Assembly (NCBI RefSeq): GCF_013127955.1
Contig: NZ_CP053435.1
Span: forward strand, 1,798,001-1,862,000
Direction of reading: 5' to 3'
Length of the DNA stretch: 64,000 nucleotides
Source of the DNA: Spirosoma taeanense
Lineage (GTDB): Bacteria > Bacteroidota > Bacteroidia > Cytophagales > Spirosomataceae
Part shown: piece by piece, positions 44,010 to 51,951 of the stretch
How the letters are laid out: each line of letters starts with the position of its first letter
Numbering within the stretch: the first letter of the stretch is position 1
Notes under the pieces: generated by a model
What the model was told of the DNA's origin: nothing
Seen by the model: the letters and a program-made list of their open reading frames with translations, nothing else
Databases searched by the model: none
Position numbers and translations under genes: made by a program

Positions 44010-46706
44010 TTACTTTCCTTTCGAAGCTGAACGGGCCGACTTGTATACCTCGTTGTTCTGATTGCCGCCCGATTTCAGGTAGGCGATCAGGTTGTTCAGC
44101 TCTTCGGGATTCAGGCTGTTGATCAGGCCCGGCAGCATGATGGACTCTGACGAGTATCGCTTCGAGGTAACGTCTTTCTTCGGCAGTTTCCGGAGCTGAT
44201 CAGCCGCAAAGGGGTTCTGCGAAATCATGTAGTTCAGCTTATCCTCATTCACCAGACGACCCACAACGGATTGACCGTTTTTAAGGAAAAAGATCGTTGA
44301 CGCATACTGATCCGAAACGGCCTTGCTGGGGTTGATGATCGCATCGAGAATATCCTTGTTCGAGAACCGAGTACCCAGCTGGGTCAGATCCGGGCCAATA
44401 TCACCACCCGTTCCCTGCATGGCATGGCAATGACTACACAGAATAGCGGAATAGATTTTCTTGCCCGTATCAAAGTCCAGGTGCGTTTTGGCGGTGTCAA
44501 CAACGGCCAGCGCGTTTTCCAGCGTCCAGCGTCGGCCGGGGCCTTTCGGGGAGTAGCCGCTCATGGCGATATCGTTGCCCGAAGTGGTCAGCAGGTCGGC
44601 CCCGGAGAGCTTGTTGAACTTCTCGAACTGGTCTTTGGGAACGTGGTTAAGCGCCAGCTTACGGGCCCGGTCAATGAAACCCACATAGCTGCGCCCGCCC
44701 TCATACTTGAAGGCATTACCAAACCAGGTAAAGTATTTCGTGCGCAGTTCGGGTGTCCAGCCCGCATCGGCCCGGCTCAGCATGACCGCGTAGTACGTCT
44801 GCTGAAGCGGGGGAACTTTGGCCAGCATCTTCGCGATATCCATTCCGTACTGCGGGTTGCGCAGGATCAGGTCAGACGATGCCGTTGCGGTTTCCAGACC
44901 GAGGTTCTTACTGCCGGGTTCGTCTTTTTTATCCATCAGCGCCAGAGTTTTTTCCACTACGCCCGGAGCTTCCATATACACCAGCACCTTGCTCAACCCA
45001 CGGTTCAGCAAGGCCGATTTTGCCGGATAATGCGGGTTCAGGTACGTAACGACTTTTTCCTTGTCGGCCGCTTCGGGCGCACCCATCCGCAGGAAGACCA
45101 GTTCGAAAGCGCGGAGCAGATCGAACTGCTGCGATTCGGAAAGCTGGTCATACTTGATCTTCATCAGGGTATTCAGCGCCTGGCTTTTCACGGATGCGTT
45201 GCCTTGCCGGGCCAGCGCAATGATGGCCTGCGTAGCGCGCTGCGGATCGGTTTCGGCCAGCGCTTTTTCCTGCCACTGGGCTACGGGCTGGTGCTCTACG
45301 GCAATCCGGGCTGCGTAACGCACAAAACGGTCGGGATGATTCAGGTTGGGCCAGGCAATAGCCAGAGCTCCGGCATTTGGTTCAACGTGAAATTTCTCCA
45401 GGCTGGTTCTGAGTTTGTGCTCCGCCGTTAGGGTAGGTGTCAGGGGTGTGGTTGACACCTGATCCGACCCGTTATAATACACCCGGTACAGGTCAGATTC
45501 CAGCCGGCGTCCACCGGTCAGGAAATACATAGCACCGTCGGGTCCAATAATGCCGTCGGTCAGTGGGAGGGGCGAGCCAGAAATAAACTCTTCGCGTTCG
45601 CCACTGTAGGTAGCCCCCTGCGGCTTGAGGTGAATGGAGTAAATAATACCAAAACTCCAGTCGAAAGCAAACAGCGACTCTCGGTATTTTTTAGGGAAAC
45701 GGGCATTCTGTCCGTAGAATACGTTGGTCGGAGAACCCTGGCCGATGTTCAGTACCGGTGGCAGGTTGTCCGGATTGCCCGGCAGCCACTTACTGTTACC
45801 CGTGCGCCAGCCGAATTCCGCACCACTCGGTACGTGGCAGATCCGGGTAGGTCGGTACCAGGGCAGACCAAAGTCCCATTCCATGTCCGAATCGTAGGTG
45901 AACATATCCCCCGTTTCGTTGAAAGCCACGTCAAACTCGTTGCGGAAGCCCGCGCCAATCAGTTCCCAGCGTTTTCCTTCGGGGTCAATGTTAGCGATCC
46001 AGCCGCCGGGGGCCATGCGGTCGTTGGCGTGACCGCGCGGGTCTTTAATAAGCGGAAACAAGTTGTCTTCTTTCCAGTTGGAAGGCAGCCGATACGCATC
46101 CATCTGCGGTACGTCGGTATGGTTACCAGCTACGACGTAAAGCGATTTTTTATCCGGAGACAGCACCACACTGTGCGGTCCGTGTTCGCCTTCGCCTTTT
46201 AGTTCTCTCAGCAGCGAAACCTTGTCGAATTGATCGTCGCCATCAGTATCCTGCAGGCGGTACAGACCGCTGGGTTTGGGAAACTGCTGGCTGGGCCGGT
46301 TGTTGACCATCACATACAGGCTATTGAATGCATACAACAACCCCTGCGCATAGCCCATGCCGACGCCGGATTCTTTACCGATGGTGAGCTTCTCAACCGT
46401 AGGCTTGGTTGAGCCGGAACTAATGGCCGGAATGGTCAGCCGGAACAGCGCCCCGTACTGATCCGAAGCGATCATGCGGCCTTTGTCGTCGAACGTCATT
46501 GACACCCAGGATCCCTGCTGGTTCTCCGAGGGGCTGTAAAGATGCTCCGCCTTAAAACCCGGCAGCAGTTTGAGATTGTCTACTTTGGGATTCTCCGCTC
46601 CCTGCCTGTCCGTTTCCGGGTAGTGTAAACCGACCCAGGACGCTCCGATCAGCACAAGCGTAGAAACGGCGGCTGCTAATTTGGCCGATCTATAAGTCGA
46701 AGACAT
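44010..46706 (-). CDS. PVC-type propeller/HEAT protein with C-terminal cytochrome c
   Basis: This is an exported protein of 898 residues with a signal anchor (AAAVSTLVLIGASWVGL). Residues 45-420 form a sugar-dehydrogenase-like propeller (LLPGFKAEHLYSPSE, WVSMTFDDKGRMIASDQYG, GPHSVVLSPDKKSLYVVAGN, LTDGIIGPDGAMYFLTGG). Residues 430-730 are HEAT-like helices. The C-terminus is a cytochrome c with CSHCH (Cys757 to His761), QGTGGDIGPDLTQLG and a late Met-containing SIMLPGLINSL. It resembles the protein at 19623 but lacks the SGNH domain. Propellers of this group are proposed to oxidise sugars or alcohols with electrons passed to the haem; no PQQ or other cofactor site can be proved here. It heads the minus-strand sugar block. 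Confidence 0.87.
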   Translation of the reverse strand: MSSTYRSAKLAAAVSTLVLIGASWVGLHYPETDRQGAENPKVDNLKLLPGFKAEHLYSPSENQQGSWVSMTFDDKGRMIASDQYGALFRLTIPAISSGSTKPTVEKLTIGKESGVGMGYAQGLLYAFNSLYVMVNNRPSQQFPKPSGLYRLQDTDGDDQFDKVSLLRELKGEGEHGPHSVVLSPDKKSLYVVAGNHTDVPQMDAYRLPSNWKEDNLFPLIKDPRGHANDRMAPGGWIANIDPEGKRWELIGAGFRNEFDVAFNETGDMFTYDSDMEWDFGLPWYRPTRICHVPSGAEFGWRTGNSKWLPGNPDNLPPVLNIGQGSPTNVFYGQNARFPKKYRESLFAFDWSFGIIYSIHLKPQGATYSGEREEFISGSPLPLTDGIIGPDGAMYFLTGGRRLESDLYRVYYNGSDQVSTTPLTPTLTAEHKLRTSLEKFHVEPNAGALAIAWPNLNHPDRFVRYAARIAVEHQPVAQWQEKALAETDPQRATQAIIALARQGNASVKSQALNTLMKIKYDQLSESQQFDLLRAFELVFLRMGAPEAADKEKVVTYLNPHYPAKSALLNRGLSKVLVYMEAPGVVEKTLALMDKKDEPGSKNLGLETATASSDLILRNPQYGMDIAKMLAKVPPLQQTYYAVMLSRADAGWTPELRTKYFTWFGNAFKYEGGRSYVGFIDRARKLALNHVPKDQFEKFNKLSGADLLTTSGNDIAMSGYSPKGPGRRWTLENALAVVDTAKTHLDFDTGKKIYSAILCSHCHAMQGTGGDIGPDLTQLGTRFSNKDILDAIINPSKAVSDQYASTIFFLKNGQSVVGRLVNEDKLNYMISQNPFAADQLRKLPKKDVTSKRYSSESIMLPGLINSLNPEELNNLIAYLKSGGNQNNEVYKSARSASKGK

Positions 46707-46818
46707 AATAATTGGGGTTAGAAATAATACTCAGAGGGTAATGAGGACAAACCGGCGGATGAAGAGCTGGGCTGATCACTTTCGGTTTGCATTAATTGGA
46801 CTGAACACGTTGAAAAGC

Positions 46819-46860
46819 TAAAAACAAGCCGACTTTACTAGAAGAGCCGGCTTGTTTTTA
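46819..46860 (-). terminator. terminator after the third susD
   Basis: A perfect 13-bp stem (arms 46819-46831, TAAAAACAAGCCG, and 46848-46860) with a 16-nt loop ends on the minus strand in a T-run inside the stem. It lies 7 bp after the susD stop. Confidence 0.8.
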
Positions 46861-46867
46861 GGGGTAA

Positions 46868-48376
46868 TCAGAAATTAGGCGTTAACGCAGCCTCTACAGC
46901 CGGCAGACCATAATAGTCATCCAGTACGGTAAAGGCGTTTGGCGGAGGAACGGCTCCTTTGGGGAAGTAATAAGCCTGCGGGTTGGCTTTTACGCGGGCG
47001 CCGTAGGCCCCAATGATTTCCTTCACGCGGCCGGTACGGGTCAGATCGAACCAGCGTTTGTTTTCGAAGGCCAGTTCAACCCGTCTTTCCTTAAAGATAG
47101 CCTCGCGCATATCGGCCTGCGATGACGCTGTCGTAGCGGCCAGTCCTGCCCGCGCCCGAACCTGGTTCAGATACGTAGCAGCCTCACCCGTTTTTCCCTG
47201 TTCGTTAAGGGCTTCGGCTAAGAACAGAAGCACTTCCGCGTAACGGTAAACCGGCCAGTTCTGCCCCGTGTTGTTATGCAGCGCGTGCGTCCGGGCATAC
47301 TTCTTAATGTATGGATAGGTTTTGTTATCCCGCAGGCTCTGGCTGAGCGTAACGTAACCAATGGAAATATCCTTCCGCTTGTCGCCGGGTTCGTAGGCCG
47401 CAATAATGTCCGGTGTGGGAATGTTATTACTTTCCTGCGAGGTAGGCTGCGCGTTCGAAGTACCCGTAATCGGCTGAATCTCGGCAGCGGTTATGGGCGA
47501 AGGAATAAAGCGGTAAATCTGGTTGCCGTTATAGCCTGCCGACCCTTCCATGTACTGGATTTCAAAAACCGACTCCGGGTTGTTCTTGTTCGTGTTTGTA
47601 AACGAAAAGGCGTCGTTGTAATCCGGCATCAGTTTGTAGCCGTCGTTGGTAACCACATCCTTCATCAGCGTTTCGACCTGCGCCCATTTTTTCTGGGTGA
47701 GGTACAGATTTGCCAGCAGGGTTTTCGCAGCTCCCGACGTAGCCCGGCCGGCTTCCTGTTTAGCCTTGTTGAGCAACAACGTACTAGCCTCTTTCGCATC
47801 TTTTTCAATCTGCGCATAGATCTCCTCAGTCGACGACAGGGGCAGGGCTGCATCTTCACGGCTCGTAACCGGGGTTAGATGCAGGGGAACCTTGCCAAAC
47901 AAACGAACCAGATCAAAGTAGGCAAAGGCTCTGAGGAACAGGGCCTGCCCTTTCAGGTTGTTTTTCGATGCGGCTGCAAAATCAACCTTATCGATCAAGG
48001 CCAGAATCTGATTGGTGCGGGCAATGATCTGGTAGTTAAGCCGGTATTGCACCAGTACGTTATCGTTCGCGGTAACGCCGTTGGCGGTTGGGACGGCAAA
48101 GTCAGCGACGTTCTCCGTTGGGTCCACGGCGCCGTACAGCACGTTCCGGGCGTAATAGGTATTGTCGGAGTGCATTTCCTCCAGAACCCACGCCCGTTCG
48201 TTGAACATCTGGCGTAGCGGAACATAGGCACCATTGACGGCCTGCTGAAAATCGGCTTCCTTGGTGAAGAATGTGGCCGAACTCAGGGCCGTTTCAGGAA
48301 TTACATTCAGGAAATCTTTCTGGCAGCTGGTTAAGGACGCCCCTAGTAGCCAGACTAGTATGAATTTACGTTTCAT
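46868..48376 (-). CDS. SusD/RagB nutrient-binding lipoprotein
   Basis: This is the surface lipoprotein partner of the SusC encoded 104 bp upstream. It has about 502 residues from ATG 48376 (the frame is open nine codons earlier, but KRKFILVWLLGASLTSC gives a clean lipoprotein signal). Classical RagB/SusD features are present: DFLNVIPETALSS, AVNGAYVPLRQMF, ALFLRAFAYFDLVRLFGKVP, RYAEVLLFLAEALNEQ and IFKERRVELAFENKRWFDLTR. A strong terminator follows. The susC-to-susD gap is longer than for the other two pairs, but no hairpin lies in it, so one transcript is likely. Ligand unknown; the operator link to the aldolase gene suggests a deoxyhexose-containing glycan. Confidence 0.94.
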   Translation of the reverse strand: MKRKFILVWLLGASLTSCQKDFLNVIPETALSSATFFTKEADFQQAVNGAYVPLRQMFNERAWVLEEMHSDNTYYARNVLYGAVDPTENVADFAVPTANGVTANDNVLVQYRLNYQIIARTNQILALIDKVDFAAASKNNLKGQALFLRAFAYFDLVRLFGKVPLHLTPVTSREDAALPLSSTEEIYAQIEKDAKEASTLLLNKAKQEAGRATSGAAKTLLANLYLTQKKWAQVETLMKDVVTNDGYKLMPDYNDAFSFTNTNKNNPESVFEIQYMEGSAGYNGNQIYRFIPSPITAAEIQPITGTSNAQPTSQESNNIPTPDIIAAYEPGDKRKDISIGYVTLSQSLRDNKTYPYIKKYARTHALHNNTGQNWPVYRYAEVLLFLAEALNEQGKTGEAATYLNQVRARAGLAATTASSQADMREAIFKERRVELAFENKRWFDLTRTGRVKEIIGAYGARVKANPQAYYFPKGAVPPPNAFTVLDDYYGLPAVEAALTPNF

Positions 48377-48480
48377 ATACTTTTGTATGAGTTTAAGAGT
48401 CATTAGAAGGTGTTCAACCGCCGTGCATGATCATCCAATGACTGTCAGAGACAAAGAATGAGCACTAAATGACTATAGAT

Positions 48481-51400
48481 TTAGAAGTTCAGGTTGACAC
48501 CCAGGGTGTATGTGCGCGGGACCGGGTAGTTCGAGAAATCAACGCCCTGGCTCAGGTTGTCTCCGGGGCCATCACCGGCCTGGTTGGCGCTGGTTTCCGG
48601 GTTAGGACCACCCCAGTATTTCGTGAATACGTAAACCTGCTGAACAGACGCATACAGTCGTGCCGATTTGAACAAACGGTTGAGAGCGCCGATGTTATAG
48701 CCAAGGGTTATGTTTTTGATGGTGAAATACGACGCATCGGCTATGAAGTGGCTGCTGTGCCAGTCGCGCTCAACACCCGTGAAGTTACCCCCGCCATTGG
48801 TCGCGCCAAACATGCCCTTACCCGGAGTAATCACGGTGCCGTCACTGCGAACCCGGAACCGATCTTTCACGCCTTCCACCATGTTGAATACGGCATCGAG
48901 GTTAGCTGTGCTATAGAGGTGACGAACCCACAGCTGATTTCCGTATGAGCCCGAACCCGTAATCGAGAAATCAAAGTTGCCGTATTTCAGGTCGTTGGTA
49001 ATCCCGTAGATGAATTTGGGGAAAGGACTGCCGATAATCGCCCGGTCGTCGGCATCACCACCGTAGGTGATCTTGCCATCACCGTTCACGTCTTTAAATT
49101 TGATGGTTCCAACCGCTGAGCGTCCCGGAATACTTGGCGAATTTCGCAGGTCTTCGGCGTTCATGTAAAAACCCTGCTTAACCATACCATAGAACTGGCC
49201 GAAAGGCTGTCCAACCTGAGTGATGTGGAAACCAATGCCGCTGTATACCCGGTCGATACCGGGTGCCAGTGCGAGAACCCGGTTCCGGTTAAACGAAATG
49301 TTGGCGTTAGTCGTCCACTTTAGTTTACCCATTGTGTTTTTGCTCGTCAGCGAGAACTCATGGCCCCAGAACTTAATCTCACCAATGTTGTCGTTGAAGT
49401 TCGTAAAGCCCGACTCCTGCGGAACCTGCACGGCGTAAAGCAGATTCGTGGTGCGCTTGGTATAGAAGTCGTAGATAAACTGAATGCGGTCGTTGAACAG
49501 ACCCAGGTCAAGACCCATATCAAACTGCTTGGTCGTTTCCCAGCCTAAGTTGTTGTTAGCCAGTGACGTAACGACAGCGCCCGTAGCAACGTTGTTGCCA
49601 AATACCGCATTCGTGGTGTTGTTGACCAGCGCGTATTGGGTATAGTTACCAATGTTGTTGTTCCCGATTACGCCGTAGCTGGCCCGCACTTTAGCAAACG
49701 AAATCTGCTGGATAGGCTGTAGGAAATCCTCGTCCGAAACAACCCAGCCGACCGAAGCCGAGGGGAACGTACCCCAGCGGTTACCCGATCCGAACCGGGA
49801 CGAACCATCACTCCGAATAGCGGCCGTAAACAGGTATTTGCCCTTGTAGTTGTAAGTCAACCGGGAAAGGTAGGAGAGCAGGCTCCATTCATTCACGCCG
49901 TTGTTTGTACCACCCCGGTTGATATTCAGCGCACCCTGAATAGTCGGCAGCCGGTCATCTGCGTAGGTATCGGCCTGAAGGCGGGTAAAATCCTGCCGGA
50001 AACGCTGTTGGGTGAAACCAGCCAGTAACTCAAAATTGTGTTCGTTAAAGCTCTTGGCGTAGGTAGCCAGGTTTTCGTTCAGCCAGGATACGTTTTCCAG
50101 ACTTTGCCGGATCGAAACGGCCGTGGTTGGAATGGGAACGTTAATAGCGCTGGTAGCCGTCGACGGGTTGAAGAAAAAGAACTTGGAGTTCAGGTATTCA
50201 ACGTTCATGGTCGATTTGAGCGTTAAACCCGTAATCGGCCGGTACTGAACATAGGCGTTGGCAAGCAGGTTGGTGTTTTTGGTTTCGTTTGTCAGCTCCT
50301 GCGCAGCCCGTACCCAGTTCGGGTAGTTGAAGATATTACCGGTGCTTCCCGGGAACGTATTGAACTTGGTCAGCTCGCCATTGGCATCATAGATCGGCAT
50401 GACCGGCCAGGTGTGCAGGGCGTTAAACAGGATACCGGTACCACGGTCACCATCGGTTCGGGGCGTATTGTCATACACGTAGGAAGGCGCAACGTTGAAC
50501 CCAACCGATATCTTATCGGATATGTTGTAGTTGGAGTTCATCCGAAGCGAATATCGCTTGTATTTGTTGTTGAGCACAACCCCGTCCTGATTGAAGACCC
50601 CCGCCACTAACGACGTGTTGGACTTCGCGGTATTATTCGAAATGCTCAGGTTATAGCTCTGAATAGGCGCAACCCGAAGTACAGCATTGTACCAGTCGTT
50701 GTTTTTGCCTTCGTACTGAGACGGGTTCTGAAACTCAACCGGTACGGCCTGACCCTGATCTTCGTAATATTCCTTCTTAAACTGAGCGAACTCAACTGCA
50801 TTCAGCATTTTTACCCGGCCTCGCTGAGGCACTTGCTGAACCCCGGCGAAGGTGTTGAAGCTGATGTTGGTCTGACCGGGCTTGCCTTTTTTGGTGGTGA
50901 TCAGCACGACCCCGTTGGCCGCCCTCGAACCATACAACGACGTAGACGCGGCATCTTTCAAAACCGAAATGTCATCAATTTCGTCGGGGTTCAGTTGGGC
51001 AATGTTACCCGTGATCGGGAATCCATCAATGACATACAGCGGATCACTGCCGGCCGTAACCGAAACCTGGCCGCGAATCCGGATAGAAATACCCTGACCT
51101 GGCTTACCCGTTGTCTGGTTGATCTGAACCCCCGCTAACCGGCCCTGTAGCTTTTGACCGATCTGCGAAACGGGCAAATCTTTGATTTCCTGCGCACTGA
51201 CCGTCTGAACGGCACCGGTTACTTCTTTTTTCAACTGGCTACCGTAACCAACGACCACTACTTCGTTCAGGGTCTGGTCGTCGGGAGTCAGCGTAATGCT
51301 CATGGTGGTTTGATCGCCAACCACGACTTCGCGGCTCGCATAGCCCACAAAGCTAAAGACCAGGGTAGACCGGCTACTGGGCACGGAAAGCCGGAAACTA

Positions 51401-51672
51401 CCCGTGGCATCGGTGGTCGTGCCCTGTGTAGTTCCTTTTACGAGTACACTCACGCCGGGCAGCCCACCCCCCTTTTCGTCGAGCACTTTCCCCGATACGG
51501 TTACGTCAGTTGGCTGGGAAAAGGGCAGGGCCGTTTTAGGCGAATGCATCGCAATCAGTTGTCCATCTGCCGGTGCGCTGCTCGCTTGCAGCATTGGTTT
51601 TGGCTTCTGGGCAAAGCTTGCAAACCCGCCTGCTACCATGCTTAGGGTTATTAGTTGGCAGAGCTTATTCAT
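48481..51672 (-). CDS. SusC/RagA-type TonB-linked outer membrane transporter
   Basis: This is an outer-membrane importer of 1063 residues. A signal peptide (about 1-21, ending SFAQ) is followed by a 35-residue linker. A carboxypeptidase-regulatory-like domain comes next at about 56-137 (VSGKVLDEKGGGLPGVSVLV), then LNEVVVVGYGSQLKKEVTGA. The plug has GRLAGVQINQTTG and ASTSLYGSRAANGVVLITT, and the barrel ends LGVNLNF with the terminal Phe typical of TonB receptors. It has no STN domain. The upstream region holds a motif shared with the divergent aldolase/GntR promoter, so the pair is probably under that regulator. Substrate not known. Confidence 0.95.
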   Translation of the reverse strand: MNKLCQLITLSMVAGGFASFAQKPKPMLQASSAPADGQLIAMHSPKTALPFSQPTDVTVSGKVLDEKGGGLPGVSVLVKGTTQGTTTDATGSFRLSVPSSRSTLVFSFVGYASREVVVGDQTTMSITLTPDDQTLNEVVVVGYGSQLKKEVTGAVQTVSAQEIKDLPVSQIGQKLQGRLAGVQINQTTGKPGQGISIRIRGQVSVTAGSDPLYVIDGFPITGNIAQLNPDEIDDISVLKDAASTSLYGSRAANGVVLITTKKGKPGQTNISFNTFAGVQQVPQRGRVKMLNAVEFAQFKKEYYEDQGQAVPVEFQNPSQYEGKNNDWYNAVLRVAPIQSYNLSISNNTAKSNTSLVAGVFNQDGVVLNNKYKRYSLRMNSNYNISDKISVGFNVAPSYVYDNTPRTDGDRGTGILFNALHTWPVMPIYDANGELTKFNTFPGSTGNIFNYPNWVRAAQELTNETKNTNLLANAYVQYRPITGLTLKSTMNVEYLNSKFFFFNPSTATSAINVPIPTTAVSIRQSLENVSWLNENLATYAKSFNEHNFELLAGFTQQRFRQDFTRLQADTYADDRLPTIQGALNINRGGTNNGVNEWSLLSYLSRLTYNYKGKYLFTAAIRSDGSSRFGSGNRWGTFPSASVGWVVSDEDFLQPIQQISFAKVRASYGVIGNNNIGNYTQYALVNNTTNAVFGNNVATGAVVTSLANNNLGWETTKQFDMGLDLGLFNDRIQFIYDFYTKRTTNLLYAVQVPQESGFTNFNDNIGEIKFWGHEFSLTSKNTMGKLKWTTNANISFNRNRVLALAPGIDRVYSGIGFHITQVGQPFGQFYGMVKQGFYMNAEDLRNSPSIPGRSAVGTIKFKDVNGDGKITYGGDADDRAIIGSPFPKFIYGITNDLKYGNFDFSITGSGSYGNQLWVRHLYSTANLDAVFNMVEGVKDRFRVRSDGTVITPGKGMFGATNGGGNFTGVERDWHSSHFIADASYFTIKNITLGYNIGALNRLFKSARLYASVQQVYVFTKYWGGPNPETSANQAGDGPGDNLSQGVDFSNYPVPRTYTLGVNLNF

Positions 51673-51762
51673 AATGAAGACAATTGAATTAGGTAAGGTA
51701 TAAAGGAATTGACAACCCCGAAAGGGATAATTGATTACTCAAATATTACTAGAAGCCAAGCG

Positions 51763-51790
51763 CATACTTTCCCATACTTACCCACTTTTG
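51763..51790. promoter_or_regulatory. candidate GntR operator upstream of the third susC (site A)
   Basis: CATACTT occurs twice with a 10-bp period (51763-51769 and 51773-51779). The stretch 51767-51788 matches 54178-54199 at 17 of 22 positions. The aligned element begins 95 bp upstream of the susC start, nearly the same distance and orientation as site B to the aldolase gene. No other copy was noticed in the window. Confidence 0.45.
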
Positions 51791-51827
51791 TAATTATTCA
51801 AATAATTAACTTAGATTTTCTCATAGA

Positions 51828-51865
51828 GCATCAGGCTAAGTAGATTTGACTACTTAGCCTGATGC
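51828..51865 (-). terminator. terminator after the aldolase gene
   Basis: A perfect 16-bp stem (arms 51828-51843 and 51850-51865; core CATCAGGCTAAGTAG) with a 6-nt loop lies 86 bp downstream of the aldolase/dehydrogenase stop and just upstream of site A. The T-run on the minus strand is weak. Confidence 0.6.
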
Positions 51866-51951
51866 CAACCCGGTTCATCGACGAAAAGAGAACTGTGTCG
51901 GAAAGAGATTTAAGTGGGAATTTGACAGAGAAAGTTTGCCAGTAAAAACAC

